A stretch of DNA of 64,000 nucleotides from Actinophytocola sp036555685 (GCF_036555685.1 NZ_DATBKY010000160.1:6995-70994); one strand, 5' to 3'; counted from the stretch's first letter, positions 1 through 12,021 are shown. Notes: generated by a model not told the origin, from the sequence alone. A program made the numbers and translations.

Positions 1-1029
1 AACGTGGTCCCCGACCCCGATGGCACGCTGGTCGTGGACCTGAAGGAGCTCGGCGACAAGTCCGCCGAGCAACGCGAACAGATCGCCACCCAGATCGTGC
101 TCTCGCTGCAGACCGTCACGTCCAGCCGGCTGCGGCTGCGCGCCGACGGCCAGGACCTGATCCCCGGCCGCCGCGACTGGCGGCAGGGCGACCTGAAGGT
201 CTACGACGCGCCCACCAAGCCCGACTCCGACCAGCCCGGCCTCGTCGCCGCCAACGGCCGGCTGCACTCGCTGCACGACGGCAAGCCGATCGAGGGGCCG
301 GCCGGTGACGGCGAGCTCGAGGTCCTCAACGGCGCCCAGTCGATCGACGGCGGCCAGCTCGCCCTGGTCGTGCGGACCGACGCCGGGCCGCGGTTGCGCA
401 TCGGCCCGGTCAAGGGCCCGATGCAGGCGGTCAACCTCGAGGGACGGCGGATGACCCGGCCGACCTGGCTGCTCAGCACGACGAACGAGGTCGCGGCCAA
501 GGAGGTCTGGACGGTCGCCGACGGCGACGTCGTACGCGTCGTGCGGATGGCCGACGGCACGTGGAAGGCGTTGCAGGTCAACGCGTCCGAGCTGACCGAC
601 TTCGGGCCGATCACGGAGCTCCGGCTGTCCCGCGACGGGACGCGGGCCGCGTTCATCGCCCGCGGCCGGCTGGGCGTGGCGTCGGTCGTGCGGGACCAGG
701 ACTCGGTGTCGCTGCGCTTCCCGCGACGGCTGCAGACGCTCAACATCGTGCAGGCTGTCGGGGTCGACTGGCTGAGCCAGGACACCCTGGTCGTGGCGAC
801 GCGGCAGGCCGCGCTGCCCGTGGCGAGCCTGTCGGTCGACGGCCTCAAGCTCGAGGTATTCGACCGGAACAACCTGCAGCTGCCGGTCAAGTCGGTCGCC
901 GCGGCACCCGACCGGAACGTGATCGTCACCGACAGCGCGGCGGTGTCCAGCGTGCCCGGCGTCGGGCAGCTGTGGCGCCAGGTACCGCACGGCCCCGGCC
1001 CCAACGCGATCCCGTTCTACCCAGGCTGA
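1..1029 (+). CDS. lpqB: LpqB-family lipoprotein, C-terminal part (5' end outside window)
   Basis: The frame is already open at base 1, so this is the 3' part of a longer gene. The first ~55 residues look like the end of a GerMN domain (segment around QIVLSLQTV). The remainder is the Gly/Asp/Val-rich propeller-like domain typical of LpqB, ending in PNAIPFYPG. In related actinobacteria LpqB is a membrane lipoprotein encoded directly after mtrA-mtrB; it binds the extracellular part of the MtrB sensor kinase and influences cell division and cell-wall homeostasis. comF follows 44 bp downstream, as in mycobacteria. The signal peptide and lipobox would lie upstream of the window and cannot be checked. 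Confidence 0.85.
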   Translation, partial: NVVPDPDGTLVVDLKELGDKSAEQREQIATQIVLSLQTVTSSRLRLRADGQDLIPGRRDWRQGDLKVYDAPTKPDSDQPGLVAANGRLHSLHDGKPIEGPAGDGELEVLNGAQSIDGGQLALVVRTDAGPRLRIGPVKGPMQAVNLEGRRMTRPTWLLSTTNEVAAKEVWTVADGDVVRVVRMADGTWKALQVNASELTDFGPITELRLSRDGTRAAFIARGRLGVASVVRDQDSVSLRFPRRLQTLNIVQAVGVDWLSQDTLVVATRQAALPVASLSVDGLKLEVFDRNNLQLPVKSVAAAPDRNVIVTDSAAVSSVPGVGQLWRQVPHGPGPNAIPFYPG

Positions 1030-1073
1030 CCTGCGGTTCCGAAATTGTCAGTGGGCACTGCCATGATTCGGTC

Positions 1074-1700
1074 ATGCGTTCGTCTCGACTGCTCGACCTG
1101 ATCGTTCCCCAGCGCTGCGCCGGCTGCGCGGCACCCGGCGTCGCGTGGTGCACGTGGTGTGCCCGCACGCTGCGCGCGCCCGTGCCGGTGTCCCGGCCCG
1201 GCCTGTCGTCGGCGTATGCGCTGGCCGAATACCGGGGCGCCGCGCGGCGGGCCGTACTGGCGTACAAGGAACGCGGCCGCCGCGAGCTGGCCGCGCCGCT
1301 CGGCCGTGCCCTGGCCGCCGCCCTGCCGTCGATCCGGGCGGGGCCCGTGGTGCTCGTCCCGGCCCCGTCCCGCCCGGCGGCGGCCAGATCGCGCGGTGGC
1401 CAGCACATGGCCACCGTCGCCCGCCGCTGCGCGGACTCGTTGCCCGAGGCGACCGTCGTCCCGGCCCTGCGCCTGGACGGCCGAGCCGCGGACTCGGTTG
1501 GGCTGGACGCCAACGCCCGCGCGGCGAACCTGCTGGGCCGCCTGCGCCCGAACCCACGCCACCGCCCGCCGCGAGGCGTTCCGGCGGTGATCCTGGACGA
1601 CGTGATCACCACGGGCGCCACAGCCGCGGCGTGCACGGCAGCCCTGCGCTCGATCGGCGTGCAGGTAGCCGCCGTCCTGGCCCTGACCGCCACCACCTGA
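1074..1700 (+). CDS. comF: ComF family phosphoribosyltransferase-like protein
   Basis: 208 residues from the ATG at 1074. The N-terminus has the ComF zinc-ribbon-like cysteine pattern (CAGCAAPG then CTWC, residues ~14-27). The C-terminal half is a type I phosphoribosyltransferase fold with the PRPP-binding loop VILDDVITTGATA near residue 172. ComF proteins are linked to DNA uptake in naturally competent bacteria; in actinobacteria the role is unproven and could be nucleotide salvage. Position between lpqB and hpf matches mycobacteria (Rv3242c). Some longer in-frame readings begin inside lpqB, but the ATG at 1074 gives the family length. Confidence 0.85.
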   Translation: MRSSRLLDLIVPQRCAGCAAPGVAWCTWCARTLRAPVPVSRPGLSSAYALAEYRGAARRAVLAYKERGRRELAAPLGRALAAALPSIRAGPVVLVPAPSRPAAARSRGGQHMATVARRCADSLPEATVVPALRLDGRAADSVGLDANARAANLLGRLRPNPRHRPPRGVPAVILDDVITTGATAAACTAALRSIGVQVAAVLALTATT

Positions 1701-2680
1701 CCGAGGAGTGCACATGCCACCGACGGCCGCTCCTGCCCGAGGGCACGTGCACGCGGCTGACGCCGCTTCCGGCCCACCGCCGCTCGCCGCCCGCCCTACC
1801 CCGACGGAAGACCACCGGCAAGCCACCGCCGCTGCCACGGCGTGCGCGCCCTTCCGGGTGTCGGTCGGCCCGGGTTGGCCGCCGTGCCCGCCCTGTCCAC
1901 CGACCAACCCACGCAAGGTCGCTTCCCACCCGACCGGAGGGACCACATCACTGCGCCGACCGAACCAACGCCGGCCGTCGATCAAACGGCCCCACCGACT
2001 CCGGCGCGTGCCGAGGTGCGCGGCGCCCGGCAGGCCTCCCCCTCGGCCCGGCGCGCGGGGCACGTGCGGCAAAACCACCGTTATCGGCGTGTGATACCGA
2101 AATGCCACCAAAGATTACCGATCAGTACACACGCGCATTCATGTTTTCCGCCGACCGATCGGGTTATCGAGTCGCGCAACCATCGGCGGAGGTGATCCGT
2201 TTCGTCATGCGGATGCGTCCGTACGAGTGAATTATGGATGGGAACCACGAGGACGAGATGATCGTTCGACGGGTATGGGCGACGGGCACGACAGCGGTGG
2301 CGGGCCGCCGCGGGATGCGACGAAGTCTCTGCGTGTGCCTGGTACGGCCAGGCGAGTGACGGCGAACCGGGTCGTCCGGATGATCATGCTCGATCGGCCG
2401 TGGCCGGGCCGCCGATGGTTGCTCTCCGTAAGCGCCACGGGCCGGTCAAGTTCGCCCGCCGAGGGGGCTTTTGCCAACGCACAAGCCAAGCTAACGTGCC
2501 CGCTATCAGCTTTCCCGGTTCGCAGGGAGGAGGCGAGGAGCCCATGACCCTGGCGCCGGAGGAGCGTTGAGGAGGGGAGTCCTCAGTCCTTCAACGGCCT
2601 GGCCGTCCGCCAAACCTGGATCCCAGTTCTAAGGCGCCGAAAGTTCGCTCACTAGCTCGCTCAGGCGAGGGAGGTCGTGT
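1701..2680. other. 980-bp region without a convincing gene, upstream of hpf
   Basis: No reading frame here has family-like composition: the frame at 1708-2094 is Pro/Arg/Thr-rich low complexity and the one at 2227-2547 shows no recognisable domain. The stretch 2090-2240 is clearly less GC-rich than its surroundings and is the best place for a promoter. At 2544-2570 a nine-codon frame (MTLAPEER, stop) follows a very purine-rich GGGAGGAGGCGAGGAG block, a possible leader peptide before hpf. The true hpf ribosome site is the GAGGGAGG at about 2667-2674. Confidence 0.4.
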
Positions 2681-3343
2681 ATGGACATCGTCGTTAAAGG
2701 CCGCAACGTCGAGGTGCCCGAGCACTACCGAGTGCACGTCGAGGAGAAGCTGGCCCGGCTCGAACGGTACGACCGCAAGGTGATCCGTTTCGACGTGGAG
2801 TTGTTTCACGAACCCAACCGCCGCCAGGCAAAGAACTGCCAGCGCGTGGAAATCACCGGCAAGGGCAGGGGCCCTGCCGTCCGATCCGAGGCCTGCGCGG
2901 GCGACTTCTACGCCGCGCTCGACGCCGCGGTGACCAAGCTTGAGAACCGACTTCGCAGACTGCACGACCGCCGGCGTGTGCACTACGGGCGTCGCAGCCC
3001 GTCCTCCGTCGCGGAGGCCACCGCCGCCATGCCCACCATGCCGACAGGCGGCGAGACCAACGGCCGCGCCAGCACCGCCGTACTGCCCGCCCGCACCGAG
3101 GAGCTCGAGGGCGTCCCGGCCGTACCCGTACCGCGTTGGGACGGCGCCGAGGACGAGAACCTGCCCGGTCGCGTGGTACGCGAGAAGGAACACTCCGCCC
3201 AGCCGATGAGCGTCGACCAAGCCCTCTACCAGATGGAGCTGGTCGGCCACGACTTCTACCTCTTCAACGACTCGAGCTGCGGGTTGCCCAGCGTGGTGTA
3301 CCGCCGCAGAGGATTCGACTACGGCGTGATCCGGCTGGTCTGA
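2681..3343 (+). CDS. hpf: Ribosome hibernation-promoting factor, long form
   Basis: 220 residues. The N-terminal ~100 residues form the HPF/RaiA (YfiA) domain starting MDIVVKGRNVEVPEHYR, which binds the decoding site of the 30S subunit and blocks translation in stressed or stationary cells. A low-complexity linker (residues ~105-165) joins it to the conserved C-terminal dimerisation domain (VREKEHSAQPMSVDQALYQM to the end), which in long-form HPFs drives 100S ribosome dimers. The start ATG has the site GAGGGAGG just upstream. The gene lies between comF and secA, as in mycobacteria, and a strong hairpin follows it. Confidence 0.93.
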   Translation: MDIVVKGRNVEVPEHYRVHVEEKLARLERYDRKVIRFDVELFHEPNRRQAKNCQRVEITGKGRGPAVRSEACAGDFYAALDAAVTKLENRLRRLHDRRRVHYGRRSPSSVAEATAAMPTMPTGGETNGRASTAVLPARTEELEGVPAVPVPRWDGAEDENLPGRVVREKEHSAQPMSVDQALYQMELVGHDFYLFNDSSCGLPSVVYRRRGFDYGVIRLV

Positions 3344-3371
3344 GGCAAACCCACGGACCACTCACGGACTT

Positions 3372-3410
3372 GACGGGGCGACCCCGGGCCACCGCTCGGG
3401 GCGCCCCGTC
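3372..3410 (+). terminator. Hairpin terminator after hpf
   Basis: GACGGGGCG at 3372-3380 pairs with CGCCCCGTC at 3402-3410, and the stem is extended by CCCCG/CGGGG inside. No U-run follows, as is common in high-GC actinomycetes. It separates hpf from secA. Confidence 0.6.
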
Positions 3411-3553
3411 CGTGTGTCGACCTGCCCATCCATCCTCGACCTCACCGGCCCGGTCGGGACAAGCCGCGACGACACCGATACGTGACCGCCTACGATGGCA
3501 GGTGACGAGGTGCCCGTGGCGGGCGCGACAATCCAGCTAGTGAGGTTGACCTG

Positions 3554-6493
<2,940 letters not shown>

Positions 6494-6506
6494 ACAAGTC
6501 CGGAAC

Positions 6507-6540
6507 GGAGCCCGGTCCCCACTCGTGGGAACCGGGCTCC
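6507..6540 (+). terminator. Hairpin terminator after secA
   Basis: GGAGCCCGGT on the left pairs with ACCGGGCTCC on the right; the stem continues inward with one G.T pair around a short loop. It lies 14 bp after the secA stop. Confidence 0.75.
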
Positions 6541-6703
6541 GTCCCGTATAGACCCGTCCCAGACCCCCGATCGACACAACGGCCACGCACCGCAACCGCC
6601 CACCCCGAGGCGACCTGTCCACAGACGCGCCCGCACCCGCCCGAATCTCGGGGGGCGCGAGACCAGTGCGCGGGGCGGTTGCGGCCTGCGCTGCTTCCGT
6701 GTG

Positions 6704-7192
6704 TCACAGGAGGCGGAGCACGGCACAGTGCCAGACGTCTTCGACCCGCTCGAGGCGCGCTGCCAGGGCACATACCCGCCGCTGCTCGGTGGTGGCCGCG
6801 GCTATGTCGATCACCGCGGCTACCTCTGCCGCTGTCGCGGTCGGGTAGCAGGCACGCAGGCGGCGCAGGCGGTGCGTGCGGCCCGGCGTGGTGATGCGCA
6901 GCCTGGTCAGCAGGGCCTCGTACGCGGCGTCCGACAGCAGGCGGCGCAGCTGGCCCACGTTGCGCCGGCCCTCCAGCACCTCCAGCACCCGGACCAGCAG
7001 GCGCCACAACGCCTCCGGCGTGATCGTGGTCTCCTGCGGCTGGGCGACCAGGCGCAGCTGCGGGCCGGCGGCCGGGCGGAGGCTCGACCACCGGCGCGGG
7101 GGCAGCTCGTCCGGGGCGTGCGACGGCTCGTACTCGGGCAGCGCGCGCAGCACGGGGCCTGGCTCGTACGGGTACCGAAGTGGTGCGGTCAT
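6704..7192 (-). CDS. Rv3235-family protein
   Basis: 162 residues, no signal peptide or membrane segment. The first ~60 residues are Pro-rich and variable. The C-terminal half carries the conserved-looking segment ALWRLLVRVLEVLEGRRNVGQLRRLL and ends with VEDVWHCAVLRLL, which resembles the Rv3235 family found beside secA in mycobacteria and their relatives. The function of that family is not established. It is transcribed towards secA and stops about 160 bp past the secA hairpin. The start ATG at 7192 gives MTAPLRYPYEPG. Confidence 0.7.
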   Translation of the reverse strand: MTAPLRYPYEPGPVLRALPEYEPSHAPDELPPRRWSSLRPAAGPQLRLVAQPQETTITPEALWRLLVRVLEVLEGRRNVGQLRRLLSDAAYEALLTRLRITTPGRTHRLRRLRACYPTATAAEVAAVIDIAAATTEQRRVCALAARLERVEDVWHCAVLRLL

Positions 7193-7263
7193 GCCCTACA
7201 GATCCGGCTCGCCGTGCAACCCGGACAATGACCACCCGAACGTGTCCGGCTGGACACGAAGAG

Positions 7264-8046
7264 TCAGCGGCGGCGGACCAGCTCAAAACACAGGACCGCG
7301 GCTGCCGAGGCGACGTTCAGCGACTCCACGCCGCCGGTCAGGGGTATCGACAGCGAACCGGTCACCGACGACCGGACCTCCGGGCTGATACCGGCCGTCT
7401 CGCCACCCAGCACGAACGCCGCCCGGGCCGGCAGCTCCGCGGTGAACAGGGACGTGCGGGCCGCGCCGTCGAGTGCGAACAACGGGAAGCCGGCCGAGCG
7501 CAGCGCCGACGCCGCCTCCCCGGCCGTGTAACAGCGCAGGACCGGCGCGTGGAACGCGACCCCCGCCGACGCCTTCACCACCAGCGGGTCCAGCGACGCC
7601 ACCCCGCGCCTCGGCACCACGATCCCGGAGATCCCCGCCGCCGTCGCGGTGCGCAGGATCATCCCCACGTTCGCGGGCGTCGTGACGCCGTCCAGCAACA
7701 GGACCGACGACAGCGAGCCGGCGGCCAGCGCGTCCGACAACCGGCGCATCCGCGGGGCCACCACGTCCGCGAGCACGCCCTGGTCCTGCTTTCCGTTGCC
7801 CGCCAACACCTTCACCCGGTGCGCGCTCGCCCGCTCGACCGGCACGGACCGCGACGACGCCGCGTCCAGGATCTCCCGGGCGGCCGCGCCGCGGGCGTTG
7901 TCGGCCAGGATCACCTTGTCCACCCGCAGCTCCACGTCCGCGAGCGCCTCCAGCACCGGCTTGCGCCCGAACACCGTCACGAACCGGTCCTTGGGCGAAG
8001 AGGCGGGCGAAGAAGCGGGCGAAGAGGCGTTCACGAGATGGAGCAT
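7264..8046 (-). CDS. TrmH/SpoU family RNA 2'-O-methyltransferase
   Basis: 260 residues. An N-terminal SpoU substrate-binding region (FGRKPVLEAL, residues ~25-35) precedes the SPOUT methyltransferase domain with its three motifs: LDGVTTPANVGMILRTA, FVLGGETAGIS and IPLTGGVESLNVASAAAV, which form the S-adenosylmethionine-binding knot. The likely substrate is ribose 2'-OH in rRNA or tRNA; which position cannot be read from sequence. The N-terminus contains a tandem microrepeat (ASSPASSPASSP, three 12-bp units at about 7999-8030), so the true start may be downstream of the ATG at 8046, nearer RFVTVFGRK. Confidence 0.85.
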   Translation of the reverse strand: MLHLVNASSPASSPASSPKDRFVTVFGRKPVLEALADVELRVDKVILADNARGAAAREILDAASSRSVPVERASAHRVKVLAGNGKQDQGVLADVVAPRMRRLSDALAAGSLSSVLLLDGVTTPANVGMILRTATAAGISGIVVPRRGVASLDPLVVKASAGVAFHAPVLRCYTAGEAASALRSAGFPLFALDGAARTSLFTAELPARAAFVLGGETAGISPEVRSSVTGSLSIPLTGGVESLNVASAAAVLCFELVRRR

Positions 8047-8084
8047 TCCACGTCATCCGGGCCGCGATGTGCCAGGATCCACCC

Positions 8085-8591
8085 GTGAGGGTGTACATAC
8101 CGGCCACCGTGACCATGCTCCGCGCGCTCAACGCCAAGGGTGAGTTGGCCGCAGTCGGCGACACCGCGTTCGCCCTCACCCCCGCGCTGCGCGAGTCCTA
8201 CGCCTCCGGCACCGCCGAGGAGCTGGAGTACGCCGCCATGACCGAGGCCGCCCGCGCCTCGCTGCGGCTGCTCGCCGGCGAGCTCGCCGAGGACCCCGAG
8301 CTGACGCTGCCCCGCCGCGCCGTGATCTCCGCCGACGTCGAGGACGCGACGCTGCGCCCCGACCTCGACTTCGCCGTCGTCCGCCTCGCCGGCTCCGTGC
8401 AGGTGTCGCAGGTCGCCGCCGTGCACCTGGACACCGAGGACGCCGAGCCCGCCGTCCGCGCGGCCGCCGAGGTGATCGACGCCGCCGACCTGGGCGATCC
8501 GGACGCGGAGTTCACCCTCGGCGACGCCGAGGACCACGAGCTCGCCTGGTACGCCACCGAGGAGCTGCCCTTCCTGCTGGAACTGCTCTAA
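8085..8591 (+). CDS. DUF6912-family protein
   Basis: 168 residues from GTG 8085 (VRVYIPATVTML); an ATG six codons upstream at 8067 is a weaker alternative because conservation in this kind of protein appears to begin at RVYIPAT. The protein is acidic, soluble, and ends in DHELAWYATEELPFLLELL. Similar small proteins of unknown function sit near secA in other actinobacteria. It overlaps the convergent oxidoreductase gene by 4 bp. The family name rests on recalled pattern, not a search. Confidence 0.65.
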   Translation: MRVYIPATVTMLRALNAKGELAAVGDTAFALTPALRESYASGTAEELEYAAMTEAARASLRLLAGELAEDPELTLPRRAVISADVEDATLRPDLDFAVVRLAGSVQVSQVAAVHLDTEDAEPAVRAAAEVIDAADLGDPDAEFTLGDAEDHELAWYATEELPFLLELL

Positions 8592-9589
8592 GCCTCCAGC
8601 ACGACCTTGCCGCTCGCCCGCCCCTCGACGAGCAGCCGCAGCCCCTCCGCCGCCTCCGACATCGGCAGCCGCGACCCGATGGTCGGCTCCAGCGAACCGC
8701 GCGCGACCAGGGCGTACACCTCCGCCAGCGCGGCGGCGAACCGGGGGCCGGACCGTACGTAGTAGAACGTCGCCCGCCGGCCCCGGCCACCGCCGAGCAC
8801 GCGCGCGAGCCACCAGCCCGTGAAGCGGCGGATCGTGCCCAGGTACGGCCGCAGCCAGTGGCCCGGGTCGCGCAGGCTCGCCGCCGAGCCGTAGTTGACC
8901 AGGATGCCGCCGTCCGCGAGCAACGAGTACGAGTCGGCCAGGCTCCGCCCGCCCACGTGGTCGAACACCGCGTCGACCCCGGCCGGTGCCAGGGCGCGCA
9001 CCGCGGCCGGCACCGGCCCCGCCCGGTAGTCGATCGGCTCGGCGCCCAGCGCGCGCACGACGTCGTGCTTCGCCGCCGAGGCCGTGCCGAGCACCCGGGC
9101 GCCGGCCAGCACGGCCAGCCGGACGAGCAGCGACCCCACCCCGCCCGCGGCGCCGTGGACCAGGACGGTCTGGCCCGGCCGCACCCGCACCACGTCGTGC
9201 ACCATCTGCCACGCGGTCACGCCGTTCATCACCACGGCCGCCGCCACGCCCGGATCGAGCGACTCGGGCACCGGCACCACGTGGGACGCCGGCACGACGA
9301 CGTGGGTCCGCCACGCCCCTGTACGGGTCATCGCCGCCACTCGCGAACCGACCCGCACGCCACGTACGCCCGGGCCCACCGCCGACACGACGCCGACCAG
9401 GTCGTAGCCCGGCACGAACGGGAACCGGGGCTGGCGCGGGTAGCGCCGGCGCAGCATCTGCACCTCGGCGAAGCTCACCCCGCTGGCCTCGACCCGCACC
9501 CGGACCTCGCCCTTGCCGGGTTCCGGCCCGTCGCCGGACGTCACCCGCAGCATCTCCGGGCCACCCTCGCCCGTCAGCACGATCTCCAT
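8588..9589 (-). CDS. Zinc-independent MDR oxidoreductase (NADPH:quinone reductase-like)
   Basis: 333 residues from ATG 9589. The N-terminal GroES-like fold (VRVEASGVSFAEVQMLRRRYP, PFVPGYDLVGVV) is followed by a Rossmann fold with VLVHGAAGGVGSLLV, binding NADPH. It lacks the Cys/His set of zinc alcohol dehydrogenases, so a quinone- or enone-reducing role is more likely than alcohol oxidation. It is divergent from a TetR gene with a long palindrome between them, which suggests substrate-induced expression. The start is set by GAGAGGGAG upstream of the ATG. Confidence 0.85.
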   Translation of the reverse strand: MEIVLTGEGGPEMLRVTSGDGPEPGKGEVRVRVEASGVSFAEVQMLRRRYPRQPRFPFVPGYDLVGVVSAVGPGVRGVRVGSRVAAMTRTGAWRTHVVVPASHVVPVPESLDPGVAAAVVMNGVTAWQMVHDVVRVRPGQTVLVHGAAGGVGSLLVRLAVLAGARVLGTASAAKHDVVRALGAEPIDYRAGPVPAAVRALAPAGVDAVFDHVGGRSLADSYSLLADGGILVNYGSAASLRDPGHWLRPYLGTIRRFTGWWLARVLGGGRGRRATFYYVRSGPRFAAALAEVYALVARGSLEPTIGSRLPMSEAAEGLRLLVEGRASGKVVLEA

Positions 9590-9620
9590 GATGTGACTCC
9601 CTCTCACTGGAGTTATAACT

Positions 9621-9646
9621 TCTAACAACGATTAGAAGCTGTTAGA
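9621..9646. promoter_or_regulatory. Palindromic TetR operator between the divergent genes
   Basis: A 26-bp imperfect palindrome: TCTAACAAC on the left and GCTGTTAGA on the right (outer arms TCTAACA/TGTTAGA perfect), with a nested TTCTAA/TTAGAA pair at 9620-9625 and 9632-9637. It fills the 80-bp space between the oxidoreductase start (9589) and the TetR start (9670) and so could block both promoters. Overlapping half-sites suggest two dimers may bind. It is unusually AT-rich for the region. Confidence 0.75.
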
Positions 9647-9669
9647 GTCGCCGTGTCAAGGAGGGTGAC

Positions 9670-10320
9670 ATGGACCGCAGGGAGCAGTACCGCGAGCAGA
9701 CCCGCCAGGAGGCCAAGCGGATCGCGCTCGAGCAGCTGGCCGCGCACGGCCTCGCCGGCATCTCGGTCAACGCGATCGGCAAGCGGATGGGCATCACCGG
9801 CCCCGCGCTGTACCGGTACTTCGCGAACCGCGACGCCCTGCTGACCGAGCTGATCTCGGACGGCTACCACGACCTGGCAGACACCGTCGAGGCCGCGCTC
9901 GCCAGGGCCAGGAACGGCAGGCTGCGCGCCGCGGCCACCGCGATCCGCGACTGGGCCAGGGCGGAGCCGCACCGCTACCTGCTGCTGTTCGGCACGCCCG
10001 TGCCCGGCTACGAGGCGCCCGAGCACACGCTCGCCGCCGCCAGCCGGACGATGGCCGCGCTGCTCTCCGCCGCCGGCCCGGACACGGCGAAGCCCCGCCG
10101 CTCGGCGCTCTACCGGCAGGTCACCGCCTGGGGCGAGCGCATGGGCTACGGCGAGCTGAGCCCGCGGCAGCTGCACTGGGGGCTGACGGTCTGGAGCCGG
10201 CTGCACGGCGTCATCAGCCTCGAGATCACCAACCAGTTCGCCTTGAGCGGGGTCGACCCCGAGCTGCTGTTCAAGGCCGAGGTCGACGCACTGGCAGGCT
10301 GGTGGACACCGGAGTCGTGA
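9670..10320 (+). CDS. TetR family repressor with WHG-type C-terminal domain
   Basis: 216 residues. The helix-turn-helix is ISVNAIGKRMGITGPALYRYFANRDALL (residues ~32-58). The C-terminal domain, with AEPHRYLLLFGTPVPGY and LTVWSRLHGVISLEI, resembles the WHG domain of many actinobacterial TetR proteins. The ATG at 9670 is preceded by AAGGAGGG. It probably represses itself and the divergent quinone-reductase gene through the palindrome between them. The inducer is unknown. Confidence 0.88.
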   Translation: MDRREQYREQTRQEAKRIALEQLAAHGLAGISVNAIGKRMGITGPALYRYFANRDALLTELISDGYHDLADTVEAALARARNGRLRAAATAIRDWARAEPHRYLLLFGTPVPGYEAPEHTLAAASRTMAALLSAAGPDTAKPRRSALYRQVTAWGERMGYGELSPRQLHWGLTVWSRLHGVISLEITNQFALSGVDPELLFKAEVDALAGWWTPES

Positions 10321-10384
10321 CAGGATGGCGGAAGCCGCCGGTCACGAGCCGGCCCGAGACCAAACCAGGGAGGCGAGCCACAAC

Positions 10385-12013
10385 ATGGACGCCATTTCGT
10401 CCGTGCCCGTGCCGGTCAACGAGCCGATCCACGCCTACGCGCCGGGCAGCCCCGAGCGCGAGTCGCTGCAACGCCGGATCGCCGAGCTGGAGGGCGAGCG
10501 GCACGAGTTGACCATGACGATCGGCGGCGAGCGGCGGATGGCCGGCGGCGACCCGATCGACGTGGTCCAGCCGCACGACCACGCGCACGTCCTCGGCGTC
10601 TCCGCGCAGGCCACCGCCAAGGACGTGGCCGACGCGGTCAGCGCCGCCAAGCTCGCCGCGCCGGCGTGGCGCGACCTGCCCTTCGACGAGCGGGCCGCGG
10701 TCCTGCTGCGTGCCGCCGAGCTGCTGTCGGGCCCGTGGCGGGACACGCTGAACGCGGCGACGATCCTCGGCCAGTCGAAGTCGGTGCAGCAGGCGGAGAT
10801 CGACAGTGCCTGCGAGCTGATCGACTTCTGGCGCTACAACGTCAGCTACGCGCGCCGGATCCTCGAGGAGCAGCCGTTCTCGGCGGCCGGCGGGTGGAAC
10901 CGCTTCGACCACCGGCCGCTGGACGGGTTCGTCACCGCGATCACGCCGTTCAACTTCACCGCGATCGCCGGCAACCTGCCGACCGCGCCCGCGCTGATGG
11001 GCAACACGGTCGTCTGGAAGCCCTCGCCGACCCAGCAGCTGGCCGCGTACTACACGATGCGCCTGCTCGAGGCCGCCGGCCTGCCGCCGGGCGTGATCAA
11101 CATGGTGACGGGCGACGGCGCCGCGGTCAGCGAGGTCGCACTGGCCGACCAGGATTTCGCCGGGCTGCATTTCACCGGCTCCACCAAGACCTTCAGGTAC
11201 CTGTGGCGCTCGATGGCCGAGCGGCTGGACACCTACCGGTCCTACCCGCGGATCGTCGGCGAGACCGGCGGCAAGGACTTCGTCGTCGCGCACCGCTCGG
11301 CCGACCCCGCCGCGGTCGCGACCGGCCTCGTCCGGGGCGCCTTCGAGTACCAGGGCCAGAAGTGCTCGGCCGCCTCGCGTGCCTACATCTCCCGCTCGCT
11401 GTGGGAGTCGGGCCTGCGCGAGCAGCTGGTCGACGTCACGAAGTCGCTGTCGTTCGGCGACGTCACCGACTTCTCCCACTTCGGCGGCGCGGTGATCGAC
11501 AACCGGGCGTTCGCCAAGCACAAGGGCGTGCTGGAGATGGCCGCGAGCACCTCGACGCTCGAGGTGCTGGCCGGCGGGAGCTGCGACGACTCGGTCGGCT
11601 ACTTCGTCCAGCCGACGATCCTGCTCGGCAGCGACCCGATGAACGACGTGTTCACCACCGAATGGTTCGGCCCGATCCTCGCGGTCCACGTGTTCGACGA
11701 CGCCGAGTACGCGAAGGTCCTGGAGCTGGTCGACAGCTCCACGCCGTACGCGCTGACCGGCGCCGTGTTCGCCACGGACCGCGCCGCGATCGAGGAGGCA
11801 CACCGCGCGCTGCGCTTCGCGGCCGGCAACTTCTACGTCAACGACAAGCCGACCGGCGCCGTCGTGAGCCAGCAGCCGTTCGGCGGCAGCCGCGGCTCGG
11901 GCACCAACGACAAGGCCGGCTCGATCTACAACCTGCAGCGCTGGGTGAGCCCGCGGTCGGTCAAGGAGACGTTCGTCCCGCCGACCGACCACGGCTACCC
12001 GCACATGGGCTGA
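10385..12013 (+). CDS. pruA: L-glutamate gamma-semialdehyde (1-pyrroline-5-carboxylate) dehydrogenase
   Basis: 542 residues from ATG 10385, which has GGGAGG upstream; an in-frame ATG at 10325 would add an unlikely tail. It is an aldehyde dehydrogenase of the P5CDH type, oxidising glutamate semialdehyde to glutamate with NAD+ in proline and arginine catabolism. The general base Glu is in VGETGGKDF (E293) and the nucleophile Cys in GQKCSAASRA (C327); PFGGSRGSGTNDKAG is characteristic of PruA. No proline dehydrogenase gene lies beside it, so the first step of the pathway must be encoded elsewhere. Confidence 0.95.
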   Translation: MDAISSVPVPVNEPIHAYAPGSPERESLQRRIAELEGERHELTMTIGGERRMAGGDPIDVVQPHDHAHVLGVSAQATAKDVADAVSAAKLAAPAWRDLPFDERAAVLLRAAELLSGPWRDTLNAATILGQSKSVQQAEIDSACELIDFWRYNVSYARRILEEQPFSAAGGWNRFDHRPLDGFVTAITPFNFTAIAGNLPTAPALMGNTVVWKPSPTQQLAAYYTMRLLEAAGLPPGVINMVTGDGAAVSEVALADQDFAGLHFTGSTKTFRYLWRSMAERLDTYRSYPRIVGETGGKDFVVAHRSADPAAVATGLVRGAFEYQGQKCSAASRAYISRSLWESGLREQLVDVTKSLSFGDVTDFSHFGGAVIDNRAFAKHKGVLEMAASTSTLEVLAGGSCDDSVGYFVQPTILLGSDPMNDVFTTEWFGPILAVHVFDDAEYAKVLELVDSSTPYALTGAVFATDRAAIEEAHRALRFAAGNFYVNDKPTGAVVSQQPFGGSRGSGTNDKAGSIYNLQRWVSPRSVKETFVPPTDHGYPHMG

Positions 12014-12021
12014 CGCGCGCA

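Noticed and set aside
1708..2094. A 128-codon frame after comF with a GAGGAG site
   Set aside because: Pro/Arg/Thr-rich low complexity in all frames with no family features; kept only as part of the non-coding region description.
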